Assembly: GCA_947625495.1 (NCBI GenBank)
Contig: CANQOQ010000006.1
Location: forward strand, 1-64,000
From: Candidatus Gastranaerophilales bacterium
GTDB taxonomy: Bacteria; Cyanobacteriota; Vampirovibrionia; Gastranaerophilales; Gastranaerophilaceae
Direction of reading: 5' to 3'
Length of the DNA stretch: 64,000 nucleotides
Of this stretch, positions 8,528-16,838 are shown piece after piece (the stretch's first letter is position 1; the number at the start of each line of letters is the position of its first letter). Under the pieces are notes generated by a model. The model saw nothing but the letters and a program-made list of their open reading frames with translations, was not told the DNA's origin and did no database searches. The translations under genes and the position numbers were made by a program.

Positions 8528-9379
8528 TTAATTACCTTGACTAAAAATAATTTTTACGTTCAAATCAGCTTCATCTTGAGGTGAGGAAGGCATTGTTTTC
8601 CATAGTTTAAAATATAAACTGGGGTTTGCTACTCCTGATGCCAAGGTAGAAAGTGTAAATTGAAAATCTTCTCTCATTCTTGACCAGTTGTTACAGCCGC
8701 CTTCTATTCTGCACGCAGTACCCAGATGTATAAAGTCACTTATGTCTTTAACACTTGTACTTATATTATCATTATCTACAAAGTTAATATTATATGTAGA
8801 TTTACTTTTATCTAAGTATATATAGTTATATCCGAAATCTCTGGCATTAACTGCCGTAAATTGGTAGGCTCCGCCACGTGTTTGTATCAGCGGTCTATAT
8901 GATATTTCTACTTCTTTATTTTCTTTTGAATATTTGGCGCTTAAAGGAACCATAATTTTAGGCATTTGAACGCATACATAATTTTCATCAGGTGAATTAG
9001 AAATATAAAACGGATAATCAATCATAACGGGAATTGAAGGATTAATAAGGCTTTTACTGTGCAGAGATGGGCCTGCAATATTCGCATGATAATTTGTTGA
9101 ATAATCAACACAATCATCCAGTGCAATCCAAGGCTTACCGTCTTCTATGCCGCCAAATACTTCTTCCGACGGCTGATAATTTGAGTCCGCAAAAATTGAT
9201 TGTTCCACATAATATTTTCTTATATTAAATATTTCTTCTTTTGACTTATAATTCAGTTCAATAGGTTGGTTAATTGAAATATTTTCGACATCATCCGCAT
9301 TATTTTTCATTGGAAAAATAAAGTTTAATAATGCTGCCGAACTTAAAACTAACGAAACTGCCAATATTTTTTTCTTCAT
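8528..9379 (-). CDS. Secreted protein of unknown function, tandem copy 2
   Basis: 283 residues. The N terminus has two Lys and a hydrophobic segment (residues about 5-23), a signal peptide or signal anchor. The mature part is predicted to be mostly beta structure and has four cysteines kept in its neighbour: one in a D-D-C context near 90, one in Y-V-C-V, and two in A-C-R-I-E-G-G-C. These could form disulfides outside the cytoplasm. It is clearly a duplicate of the upstream gene (about two thirds identical by eye, same length, same ends). Gap of 24 bases with Shine-Dalgarno AAAGGAAA, so the pair is one operon. No family recognised. Confidence 0.75.
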   Translation of the reverse strand: MKKKILAVSLVLSSAALLNFIFPMKNNADDVENISINQPIELNYKSKEEIFNIRKYYVEQSIFADSNYQPSEEVFGGIEDGKPWIALDDCVDYSTNYHANIAGPSLHSKSLINPSIPVMIDYPFYISNSPDENYVCVQMPKIMVPLSAKYSKENKEVEISYRPLIQTRGGAYQFTAVNARDFGYNYIYLDKSKSTYNINFVDNDNISTSVKDISDFIHLGTACRIEGGCNNWSRMREDFQFTLSTLASGVANPSLYFKLWKTMPSSPQDEADLNVKIIFSQGN

Positions 9380-9403
9380 ATATGTTTTCCTTTTTATCTA
9401 ATT

Positions 9404-10249
9404 TTATTGTGCAAAAGTAAATTTAACATTTAAATCAGCTTCATCATAAGGGGATGAAGGCATTGTTTTCCATAGTTTAATATATAAACTTGGATTTGAA
9501 ACTCCTGCTGCCACGGTAGAAGGTGTAAATTTTAAATCACGTCTTTCAGGTGACAGATTATTACATCCGCCTTCTACTCTGCAGGAAGTTCCTAAATGTA
9601 TAAAATTATTTATATCCTTGACGCTTGTACTTACATTATCATTAACTATAAAGTTAATATTATATGTTGATTTACTTTTATCTAAGTATATATAGTTATA
9701 TCCGAAATCTTTTGCATTAACTCCGTTAATTTCGTAAGCACCGCCATTGGTTTGTATTAATGTTTTATATGTTATTTCTACTTCTTTATCGGCTTTTGAA
9801 TATTTAGCGCTTAGAGGAACCAAAATTTTAGGTAATTGGGTACATAGGTATTGTTCTTCGGGAACGTCAGCAGCAGCATAGGGATAGTCAATCATAAGCG
9901 GAAGTGAGGGATTTATTAAACTTCTGCTGTGGTTTGAAGGTCCTGCTGTTCTTACATGCCAATCTTCTACATCGTCGTAACATAAATCCGTAGAAACCCA
10001 AGGTTTACCGTCCTCTATACCGCCAAATACTTCTTCTGACGGATTATAATTAGGATTTGCAAATATTGATTGTTCCACATAAGATTTTCTTATGTTATAT
10101 ATTTCTTCTTTTGTCTTATAACTCAGTTCAATAGGCTGATTAATTGTGATATTTTCGACATCATCCGCATTATTTTTCATTGGAAAAATAAAGTTTAATA
10201 ATGCTGCTGAACATAGAATTAATGAGGCTGCCAAAACTTTTTTATTCAT
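9404..10249 (-). CDS. Secreted protein of unknown function, tandem copy 1
   Basis: 281 residues, first gene of the pair. Same plan as its neighbour: signal segment, a shared stretch LLNFIFPMKNNADDVEN, then EEVFGGIEDGKPW, and a conserved S-C-R-V-E-G-G-C-N-N motif near 230. The first copy differs mainly between residues 85 and 135 and in the C-terminal third. A promoter with a 17-base spacer and Shine-Dalgarno GAGGAG precedes it. Function unknown; the pair could be envelope or surface proteins. Confidence 0.75.
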   Translation of the reverse strand: MNKKVLAASLILCSAALLNFIFPMKNNADDVENITINQPIELSYKTKEEIYNIRKSYVEQSIFANPNYNPSEEVFGGIEDGKPWVSTDLCYDDVEDWHVRTAGPSNHSRSLINPSLPLMIDYPYAAADVPEEQYLCTQLPKILVPLSAKYSKADKEVEITYKTLIQTNGGAYEINGVNAKDFGYNYIYLDKSKSTYNINFIVNDNVSTSVKDINNFIHLGTSCRVEGGCNNLSPERRDLKFTPSTVAAGVSNPSLYIKLWKTMPSSPYDEADLNVKFTFAQ

Positions 10250-10270
10250 AATATACTCCTCTATATATAA

Positions 10271-10299
10271 ATAATATTACTTTTTTTAATTTCTAACAA
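10271..10299 (-). promoter_or_regulatory. Promoter of the tandem secreted-protein operon
   Basis: On the minus strand TTGTTA (10299-10294) and TATTAT (10276-10271) are separated by 17 bases. It lies back to back with the MerR-type promoter that starts at 10304. Confidence 0.65.
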
Positions 10300-10303
10300 G
10301 ATA

Positions 10304-10332
10304 TTGACTTAGAGTTTCTCTCAAGCTATAAA
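10304..10332 (+). promoter_or_regulatory. Promoter with MerR-type operator in the spacer
   Basis: TTGACT (10304-10309) and TATAAA (10327-10332) are 17 bases apart. The spacer holds an imperfect dyad, CTTAGAG...CTCTCAAG, at about 10308-10325. This matches the usual placement of MerR-family operators between -35 and -10, so the merR-flavoprotein operon is probably autoregulated. Confidence 0.65.
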
Positions 10333-10387
10333 ATTATAATTATTATATGAAAGAAAAATATTATGATTCTTGATAAAGTGAACTATC

Positions 10388-10414
10388 ATAAAGTTGCGAC
10401 ACCAGTTTAAATTA
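10388..10414 (+). repeat. Short relative of the dispersed leader repeat (3' end only), copy D
   Basis: ATAAAGTTGCGACACCAG followed by TTTAAATTA closely matches the 3' end of copy C (GTAAAGTTGCGACACTAG then ATTAAATAA, minus strand near 27193-27220) and the ends of copies A and B. It lies in the leader of merR, about 22 bases before the start codon. Confidence 0.5.
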
Positions 10415-10435
10415 AAATAAATTCGGAGATTTGAT

Positions 10436-10834
10436 ATGTATACAATTAAAGAGGTATCGGAAAAAACAGAAGTATCTGAGCATACACTCAGGTTTTGGGC
10501 AAAAATAGGATTTTTTCCTTTTGTTAAAAGAGATAAAAATAATATCAGATTATTTTCTGATTCCGATATTGACTGGGTAAAGATAGTAAAATGCCTCCGC
10601 TCTGTCGGTATTGATAATAAATCTGTTAAAAAATATATTGAACTTTGTATCAAAGGTGATTCAACCATTAAAGAAAGGTATAATATAATTCTTGAAACAA
10701 AAAAGAAGGCTCAAGGACAGCTTGATGAATTAAAAAAACAACTTGAGCTTTTGGAATTTAAAGAAAAATATTATAAATCTTTGATAAACGGCAAATCAAA
10801 AGATATCTGGAATCCCATGAATAAAAGTATTTAA
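10436..10834 (+). CDS. MerR-family transcriptional regulator
   Basis: 132 residues. The N terminus is a MerR winged helix-turn-helix (MYTIKEVSEKTEVSEHTLRFW, then a wing with KNNIRLFSDSDI), followed by the dimerisation coiled coil up to about residue 115. There is no C-terminal metal-binding cysteine pair; only one Cys lies at VKCLRS and one at ELCIKG. This fits the group that senses aldehydes, thiol stress or other small compounds. It is co-transcribed with the flavoprotein gene (20-base gap with Shine-Dalgarno AAGGAGG). Confidence 0.9.
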   Translation: MYTIKEVSEKTEVSEHTLRFWAKIGFFPFVKRDKNNIRLFSDSDIDWVKIVKCLRSVGIDNKSVKKYIELCIKGDSTIKERYNIILETKKKAQGQLDELKKQLELLEFKEKYYKSLINGKSKDIWNPMNKSI

Positions 10835-10854
10835 TTATAAACAAGGAGGCAGAA

Positions 10855-11490
10855 ATGAAAGTATTACTATTAAACGGTTCCCCTCACGAAAGTGGAAACA
10901 CTTATTTATCTTTGAATGAAATAGCAAAAACTCTAAAAGAAGAAGGGATAGAATCAGAAATTTTTTATATCGGAAAAGAGCCGATAGCATCTTGCATGGG
11001 CTGCGGTGCTTGTTCAAAACTCGGCAGATGTGTGTTTGATAAAGACAGGGTTAATGAATTTGTTGATAAAATGGTTGAAGCTGATGCTTTAATAGTTGGT
11101 TCTCCAGTACATTATGCGGGGGCAACGGGTGCTATAACTTCATTTTTAGGTAGAGCCTTCTTCTCGGGCTGGCGCTCGGGTAAAAATACTTTCAGGCTTA
11201 AACCTGCTGCAGCTGTTGCAGTTGCAAGAAGAGCAGGAACAAGCTCTACTTTAGACCAGTTAAATAAATATTTTGGTATATCTCAAATGCCTATAATATC
11301 AGGCAGATACTGGAATAATGTACACGGGCAGACTCAAGGTCAGGTTAGTGAAGACTTAGAGGGCTTGCAAAACTTAAGATTCCTTGCAAGAAATATGGCA
11401 TATTTCTTAAAATGCAAAGAAGCGGGCAAAAATAACGGGATTGAACCGCCAAAAGAAGAAGAAGTAATATTTACAAACTTTGTAAAATAA
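10855..11490 (+). CDS. Flavodoxin-like NADPH-dependent FMN reductase / iron-sulfur flavoprotein family
   Basis: 211 residues. The N terminus has the FMN-phosphate loop of this family (LLLNGSPHESGNTYLSL). It is followed by S-C-M-G-C-G-A-C (about residues 46-53) and a further Cys at GRCVFDKD, as in iron-sulfur flavoproteins (CX2CX2CX4-7C, which can bind a 4Fe-4S cluster). The G-S-P-V-H-Y motif and the flavodoxin fold continue to about 150. It probably reduces quinones, nitro or other electrophilic compounds. Regulation by the upstream MerR protein is likely. Confidence 0.85.
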   Translation: MKVLLLNGSPHESGNTYLSLNEIAKTLKEEGIESEIFYIGKEPIASCMGCGACSKLGRCVFDKDRVNEFVDKMVEADALIVGSPVHYAGATGAITSFLGRAFFSGWRSGKNTFRLKPAAAVAVARRAGTSSTLDQLNKYFGISQMPIISGRYWNNVHGQTQGQVSEDLEGLQNLRFLARNMAYFLKCKEAGKNNGIEPPKEEEVIFTNFVK

Positions 11491-11516
11491 AAGCCCATAA
11501 ATGGGCTTTTATTTTA
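11489..11516. terminator. Bidirectional terminator between flavoprotein and tolC genes
   Basis: Stem AAAAGCCCAT / ATGGGCTTTT with a 2-base loop, T-rich on both strands. It ends the converging genes at 11490 and 11514. Confidence 0.85.
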
Positions 11517-12896
11517 TAGATTTTCATTTAATTCATAAAGATTTTTGCCGCCAACTGATTTATATAGCGATATAGAAGAAATCAAGCAGTTGATTTTATT
11601 TGATACTTCTTCTTTTTTAACTATTAAATCGGATTCAAGACTATATAGTTCGGTAAGCTCGGAGGCTGTTCCTATTTCTTTTTTATCAAGTATGATTTTA
11701 TGTAGTTTATCCTGAGTTTTAAGTCTTTCTTGACTTTCATCATAATTTCTCAGCGAGGTTTTATAATTAAAAAGTCCTAAGTTAACTTCTTTAATGTCAT
11801 TTAAAACAGTTTTATGATAATTATTCAGCGCTTCTTCATATTGGTATTTTTTAAATTGAAGAAAAGCTTTTTTTCTGCCGCCCGCAAAAAAATCAAAAAC
11901 AGGTAAAACTCCTGCCGATGCCATTTGTGAGGGTCTGTTAAATAATGTACTTAATGAATAAGCATTTAACCCTATTTGCCCGAATATGGTAAAACTCGGC
12001 AATAACTCTTTTCTTGCTATTCTGACATCATACCCTGATTGTCTTATATTTGCTTCGCTTTGAATGTAATCAGGTCTGTTTTCAATTATTTCAGAACTTA
12101 TTTCAAGCGGTAAATTTTGCAATAGTATTGTATCTTCATAGGATTTTCTCTCTATAACATCATTATTATCTGCAAGATATACTTTTATATTATTTATAAG
12201 AACTTCTCTTTTTTCTTCAAGGTTGTTTCTTTCTTCATTGAGGACAGTCAAAAACTTTTGTTCGTCAAGTACGTCTTCAATATGGCAAATACCTGTATCG
12301 TACAGATTTGTGACCTTGTCAATTATTTCTTTTTGAATTGAAATAAGTTCATTTTGCAGATTTAAAAGTTTATCGGCTTTAATAAGATTGAAATATTCTG
12401 CTGCAAAATCGGATGAGAGTGCAATATAAGCAGCTCTTTGAGCTTGTTTTGATATTTCAAGCCGTTCTTTATTCAATTTTGTTTTAAGTCTGTTTTTTTC
12501 CCATATATCTATTTCATAGCTCATAGTAAGCGGAAACTGGAAATTGTTTTGTGCGTAACTTTCAATTCTCATATCTCCAAATTGCTGCATTGACGAGCGA
12601 AAATCTCTCCCTATAAAACTTCCCGTAGAAAGAGAAGGAAGCTCTGATGCAAATTGCATTTTAACAAGTTTTTCATTCTCTTTTACCTTCAGGTCGGCAT
12701 TTTTTAAATCATAATTTGATTCATACAACTTCTTTAAATGTTCAATTAAAAATTCATCCTTATAATTTTGCCACCAGTTTAAATTCATATATAAAACTGT
12801 TTGTTCTTTGTTATCCGTATCTGTTTTATTTTGTTTTGCGAAAACAGGCATTATGATAACGGTTAACAATATAAATAATAAAAAAATTTTTTTCAT
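11514..12896 (-). CDS. tolC: TolC-like outer-membrane efflux protein
   Basis: 460 residues, normal for the OEP/TolC/NodT family. A signal peptide (MKKIFLLFILLTVIIMPVFA) is followed by two repeats of the long alpha-helical barrel domain, with a typical motif N-R-P-D-Y-I-Q-S-E-A-N-I near residue 280 and a second half that begins YDVRIARKELLPSF. It forms the outer-membrane channel of a tripartite pump. It is divergent from marR-emrA-emrB and shares a 75-base control region with them, so the three encoded parts probably make one exporter. Confidence 0.92.
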   Translation of the reverse strand: MKKIFLLFILLTVIIMPVFAKQNKTDTDNKEQTVLYMNLNWWQNYKDEFLIEHLKKLYESNYDLKNADLKVKENEKLVKMQFASELPSLSTGSFIGRDFRSSMQQFGDMRIESYAQNNFQFPLTMSYEIDIWEKNRLKTKLNKERLEISKQAQRAAYIALSSDFAAEYFNLIKADKLLNLQNELISIQKEIIDKVTNLYDTGICHIEDVLDEQKFLTVLNEERNNLEEKREVLINNIKVYLADNNDVIERKSYEDTILLQNLPLEISSEIIENRPDYIQSEANIRQSGYDVRIARKELLPSFTIFGQIGLNAYSLSTLFNRPSQMASAGVLPVFDFFAGGRKKAFLQFKKYQYEEALNNYHKTVLNDIKEVNLGLFNYKTSLRNYDESQERLKTQDKLHKIILDKKEIGTASELTELYSLESDLIVKKEEVSNKINCLISSISLYKSVGGKNLYELNENL

Positions 12897-12917
12897 GTTC
12901 GGCTTCCAATTTTATCT

Positions 12918-12939
12918 TTGTGTTATAATTACAACACAA
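12918..12939. promoter_or_regulatory. Palindromic operator, probably for the MarR protein
   Basis: TTGTGTT-N8-AACACAA, a perfect 7-bp inverted repeat, lies midway between the divergent tolC and marR genes. TATAAT at 12924-12929 lies inside it, so a bound repressor would block the -10 region of marR-emrAB, and it is close enough to hinder tolC as well. Confidence 0.7.
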
Positions 12940-12971
12940 GTATTTTATATCAAACATTGAGAAAATAAAAT

Positions 12972-13427
12972 ATGCCGAAAAATATTTTGGGAAAGAGAAT
13001 AGGGACAATGCTTTTTACAACGGGTACTTTAGCAAGAGGCTTATCTTCTCAAACCTTTAGTGAAAAAAATTTCCCCGTTACTCCTGAGCAATACCTGATA
13101 CTTTCTTTGCTCGAAGAAAATAATGAATTATATCAAAGGCAGTTATCCGAAATAACTTTAAAAGACAGGGCTAATGTAAGCAGAATAGTTAGTATTCTTG
13201 AAGAAAAAGGACTTGTTAACAGAATAAACGATTCTAACGGCAGGAAAATATATAAACTTGTTGTAACCCAAAAGGGAAGAGAGGTCGCAGCCCTTATTCA
13301 ACCTACGGTTATTGAACTAAGGAAAACAATTACCAAGGGTTTAAAAAAAGAAGAACTTGAACTGTTCTTAAGTATAACTGATAAAATATACAACAATTTA
13401 AAAGACAAAGTGAATTTACAAATATAA
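12972..13427 (+). CDS. MarR-family repressor of the efflux locus
   Basis: 151 residues, typical length. A winged helix-turn-helix in the middle (QYLILSLLEENNELYQRQLSE, then RANVSRIVSILEEKGLVNR and wing DSNGRKIYKLVVT) is flanked by dimerisation helices. First gene of an operon with emrA (13-base gap) and emrB. It very likely binds the palindrome at 12918-12939 and releases it when it binds a drug or phenolic ligand. Confidence 0.92.
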   Translation: MPKNILGKRIGTMLFTTGTLARGLSSQTFSEKNFPVTPEQYLILSLLEENNELYQRQLSEITLKDRANVSRIVSILEEKGLVNRINDSNGRKIYKLVVTQKGREVAALIQPTVIELRKTITKGLKKEELELFLSITDKIYNNLKDKVNLQI

Positions 13428-13440
13428 TCGGGAGAGGGAT

Positions 13441-14418
13441 ATGGATAAAAACACAGCTGAAACTATTGAAAAAATTGATGACAGACCTGAATATATGAAA
13501 AAAAGAGTCTTAGTGCCTTTAATTACGGCAATAATATTTTTAATATGCGGAATTTCATATTCTGTTCACTCTGTATATTATAAATCTACGGATGATGCTT
13601 TTGTTGAAGGTCATATTATAACTGTTTCACCAAGAATTTCGGGACCTGTTGTTAGACTTAATGTTAAAGATAATCAGGAAGTTAAAAAAGGCGATTTGAT
13701 TCTTGAAATTGACCCTAAAGATTATGAAGTTAAATTAAAGCAATCAGAGTCAAAACTTGAAGAAGCTAAGGCGGCTTTAGTGTCTGCAGAAAATGATATC
13801 AATAAATATAATTCGGAATTAGATTTTGCCCAAAGTGATTTTGAACGTTATACGCAAATGTATGATAAGGGAATAGCAACAAAACAAGAATATGATTCAA
13901 GTAAAACCAAATATGACGGGGCTGTATCTAATATTAATTCGGCTAAAGCAAAGTATGAAGAAACAATTGCGTTAATAAAAAGATTGGAAGCAGAGATAGA
14001 ACAAAATCGGCTTGATTTGTCATATACTAAAATTTATGCGTCAGAGTCGGGAAGAATTACTAACAGGAGTGTTGAAGAAGGCAATTATGTGCAAATAGCT
14101 CAGCCTCTTTTATCTATAGTCTCTGATGATGTATGGGTAGTCGCTAATTTTAAAGAAACCCAGATAGCAAATATGAAGCAGGGTCAGAGCGTTAAAATTA
14201 AAATTGATACGTACGGCGGCAGAATATTTAAAGGAGAAGTAGACAGTATTCAAAGGGCTACGGGAGCAAAATCAAGTTTGTTTCCGCCTGAAAATGCCGT
14301 CGGAAGTTACGTAAAAATAGTACAAAGAGTGCCTGTTAAAATTATATTCAAAGAGGATATCTCAAATCTTAATATAGTTCCCGGGATGTCAACGGTGCCT
14401 GAAGTTAAGGTAAAATAA
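13441..14418 (+). CDS. emrA: HlyD/EmrA-family periplasmic adaptor
   Basis: 325 residues. One transmembrane helix (about 22-42), a lipoyl-like half (STDDAFVEGHIITVSPRISG), a coiled-coil hairpin (about 95-190), the second lipoyl half (DLSYTKIYASESGRITNRSVEEGNYV) and a beta-barrel with V-V-A-N-F-K-E-T. It links the inner-membrane pump EmrB to the TolC-like channel. It is preceded by GGGAGAGGG as ribosome-binding site and followed after two bases by emrB. Confidence 0.92.
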   Translation: MDKNTAETIEKIDDRPEYMKKRVLVPLITAIIFLICGISYSVHSVYYKSTDDAFVEGHIITVSPRISGPVVRLNVKDNQEVKKGDLILEIDPKDYEVKLKQSESKLEEAKAALVSAENDINKYNSELDFAQSDFERYTQMYDKGIATKQEYDSSKTKYDGAVSNINSAKAKYEETIALIKRLEAEIEQNRLDLSYTKIYASESGRITNRSVEEGNYVQIAQPLLSIVSDDVWVVANFKETQIANMKQGQSVKIKIDTYGGRIFKGEVDSIQRATGAKSSLFPPENAVGSYVKIVQRVPVKIIFKEDISNLNIVPGMSTVPEVKVK

Positions 14419-14420
14419 TA

Positions 14421-15959
14421 ATGTTAAATGCAATAACACGGAAAAAACCGCCCTTGTGGCTCATTGCAATTTCAATATTACTGCCTACCTCGTTTGCGTG
14501 TCTTGCGACATCGGCTACAAATGTTGCAATTCCGCATATTGCAGGATATTTTGGCTCTACAACCGATGAAGCAAACTGGGTTATAACTTCATATATGATT
14601 GCAAATGCCTGCCTGATACTTATGACGGGCTGGCTTGAAAATTTAATGGGCAGGAAAACATTTTTAAAAGTTTTTATATCCGTATTTACAATAGGTTCCT
14701 TAATATGTGCAATGGCGCCTAATCTTAACATTATGGTCCTTGGCAGATTAATTCAAGGTATAGGAGGAGGCCCCATGACACCTATTGCTCAATCAATACT
14801 TCTTGCGGCTTTTCCTTACGAAAAAAGAAGTGTTGCAATGAGCCTGTTTGGTATTGCCGTTATGATATTCGCTATACTGGGGCCAACTTTTGGCGGATTC
14901 ATTGTTGATAATGCCGATTGGCAGTGGATTTATTTGGTTAATATTCCGATAGGTATTTTATCCGTCGCTTTGGTGCATTCTAATATTGATGAACTTGAAA
15001 TCCGCAAAAAAATAGAACATATAGATTTCCCCGGCATGATATCTCTTGTTTTGTGGCTTCTTTCAATGCAGATAGTGCTTGATAAGGGGCAGCAGTATAA
15101 CTGGTTTGATTGTGCCTGGATATCTTGGCTTGCAGGTTTTTCTGCATGCTGTTTGTCCTTTTTTATTGTTTGGGAGCTTGAATATAAGAATCCTATTGTT
15201 AATTTAAGAGTGTTTAAAGATAAAAACTTTTTTATAGGAACGATTTTAAGTGCGTCTGTTAATATGATAGTGTTTACCACTATAGTTCTTCTGCCTCAAT
15301 ATTTGCAGAGTATAATGGGGTATACCGCTATGATTAGCGGACTTGCTCTTGCTCCGAGGTTAATTTCAAGTTTAATAATGATAGTTTTAATTAACCCGTT
15401 AATGCAGATTTTTGATAACAGAATATTAATTTCAATAGGATTTTTCTTTCTCGGAATAACTACATTAATGTATATGAATCTAAATTTAATGATTTCCTTC
15501 GGATATATTGCAATACCAAATATATTAATGGGAGTGGGGATAATTCTTATCTTCGTTCCCGTATCATCTTTGGTTTTAGGAACACTGCCGAAATCTGAAT
15601 TGTCAAACGGAGCAAGTCTTCATAATTTGTGTAAATGTACAACTATGGCTGTAGTTGCCTCTATAGCAACTACTATGGTCGCAAGGCATTCTCAAATGCA
15701 TCAGGTTAATTTAGTTAAATACTTGTCAAATTTTAATCTTGTTTTTCAGCAAAAAACAGCCTCTCTTATTCATTCATTTATGGTATATACTTCACATAAT
15801 TATGCACAGATTAAGGCAAATGCATATTTATATAAGTCACTGTTAACACAGTCAAGATTAACTGCATTTGTTGATGTATTTGAAATATTTGCCATTATTG
15901 CTTTTTGTTTGATTCCTTTATCTTTATTTCTAAATGTCAAAAAAAATAAAAATTTGTAA
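14421..15959 (+). CDS. emrB: EmrB-type DHA2 major facilitator drug exporter
   Basis: 512 residues with 14 predicted membrane helices. The MFS motif A region reads GWLENLMGRKTFL after helix 2, and G-x-L-I-Q-G-I-G-G-G lies in helix 4/5. A long final periplasmic loop with many polar residues precedes the last helix, as in EmrB. It exports hydrophobic toxic compounds with proton antiport. Last gene of the marR-emrA-emrB operon; no terminator is apparent before the clpP promoter at 15970. Confidence 0.92.
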   Translation: MLNAITRKKPPLWLIAISILLPTSFACLATSATNVAIPHIAGYFGSTTDEANWVITSYMIANACLILMTGWLENLMGRKTFLKVFISVFTIGSLICAMAPNLNIMVLGRLIQGIGGGPMTPIAQSILLAAFPYEKRSVAMSLFGIAVMIFAILGPTFGGFIVDNADWQWIYLVNIPIGILSVALVHSNIDELEIRKKIEHIDFPGMISLVLWLLSMQIVLDKGQQYNWFDCAWISWLAGFSACCLSFFIVWELEYKNPIVNLRVFKDKNFFIGTILSASVNMIVFTTIVLLPQYLQSIMGYTAMISGLALAPRLISSLIMIVLINPLMQIFDNRILISIGFFFLGITTLMYMNLNLMISFGYIAIPNILMGVGIILIFVPVSSLVLGTLPKSELSNGASLHNLCKCTTMAVVASIATTMVARHSQMHQVNLVKYLSNFNLVFQQKTASLIHSFMVYTSHNYAQIKANAYLYKSLLTQSRLTAFVDVFEIFAIIAFCLIPLSLFLNVKKNKNL

Positions 15960-15969
15960 TTATCGGATA

Positions 15970-15998
15970 TTGTAATAATCTTTTAAATATTGTATAAA
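15970..15998 (+). promoter_or_regulatory. Promoter of clpP
   Basis: TTGTAA (15970-15975) and TATAAA (15993-15998) are 17 bases apart. Transcription should start near 16005, just before the repeat element at 16008, so the element becomes the clpP leader RNA. Confidence 0.7.
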
Positions 15999-16007
15999 TA
16001 TAAAAGA

Positions 16008-16231
16008 TGTCCGAACAAAATTTTACGAAGCCACTAAGTGGTGTTACAAAGCGGAGTATGACTGAGCCTGTATGCCTTAGCTGAGTAAAATTTTGAGAGT
16101 GGCATATTGAAAAGGTTACAAAACGAGCAAGCGAAGGATGAGCTTTGCGAGCTTGTATGCGTAACGAAGTGAAGTCTGAGCACTCGTACAGCGACGAGGA
16201 GTCGGTGGTAGAGTGCGATACTAGATTAAAT
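16008..16231 (+). repeat. Structured leader repeat, copy A (5' UTR of clpP)
   Basis: Begins TGTCCGAACAAAATTTTACG and ends GCGATACTAGATTAAAT. It contains an 11-base inverted repeat CAAAATTTTAC (16016-16026) / GTAAAATTTTG (16085-16095) that encloses a variable inner part, then a 96-base core (16106-16201) that is 95/96 identical to copy B. The core itself can fold (GCAAGC/GCTTG type pairings). It is clearly GC-richer than the flanks and has no convincing reading frame. It fills nearly the whole gap between the clpP promoter and the ribosome-binding site. Confidence 0.85.
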
Positions 16232-16244
16232 ATTGAGGTTTTCT

Positions 16245-16835
16245 ATGGATAAAGGTAAGATTTTAAGCTATATACCGACAGTAATTGAATCTTCAAGCAG
16301 AGGAGAAAATTCTTTTGATATATTTTCAAGAATGCTTAGAGATAGAATAATATTCTTAGGTGAGGAAATAGATGATGAATTGGCTAATTCAATAGTCGCA
16401 CAGCTATTACTTTTGGATGCGGAAAATCCCGAAAAGGATATAATGATGTATATAAACAGCCCCGGAGGTGTTATAACAGCCGGTATGGCTATATATGATA
16501 CTATGAAACATGTAAGAGCGGATGTATCGACTATTTGTCTTGGAGAAGCGGCATCTATGGGCGCATTTTTACTTTCTGCAGGTACAAAAGGCAAAAGGAT
16601 GTCTTTACCCAGTGCCAGAATAATGATTCACCAGCCTTTAGGCGGAGCGGAAGGTCAAGCTACCGATATTGAAATTGAAGCTAAAGAAATACTCAGAATG
16701 AAAAAAGAACTAAATTCTCTGCTTGCTCTTCATACCGGTCAGCCTATTGAAAAAATATACTCTGATACAGAACGTGATAATTATATGTCGGCTCAAGAAG
16801 CTGTTGAATACGGTTTAATTGATAAAGTATTATAA
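16245..16835 (+). CDS. clpP: ATP-dependent Clp protease proteolytic subunit
   Basis: 196 residues, normal length. The catalytic triad is in place: Ser104 in E-A-A-S-M-G-A, His129 in R-I-M-I-H-Q-P, and Asp178 in E-R-D-N-Y-M-S. ClpP forms a double heptamer that degrades proteins fed by ClpX, ClpA or ClpC; no chaperone gene is adjacent. I chose ATG 16245 because TTGAGG lies six bases before it; the frame is also open from TTG 16233. A 240-nt structured leader (copy A of the repeat) precedes it. Confidence 0.95.
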   Translation: MDKGKILSYIPTVIESSSRGENSFDIFSRMLRDRIIFLGEEIDDELANSIVAQLLLLDAENPEKDIMMYINSPGGVITAGMAIYDTMKHVRADVSTICLGEAASMGAFLLSAGTKGKRMSLPSARIMIHQPLGGAEGQATDIEIEAKEILRMKKELNSLLALHTGQPIEKIYSDTERDNYMSAQEAVEYGLIDKVL

Positions 16836-16838
16836 TTT

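Noticed and set aside
10321-10668. 115-residue minus-strand frame over merR and its promoter
   Set aside because: It runs against an obvious MerR gene and lacks a start site; a shadow frame.
16201-16231. tRNA-like D-arm text (GGTGGTAGAGTGC) at the end of repeat copies A and B
   Set aside because: No acceptor stem, anticodon arm or T-loop can be built around it, so I do not call a tRNA.
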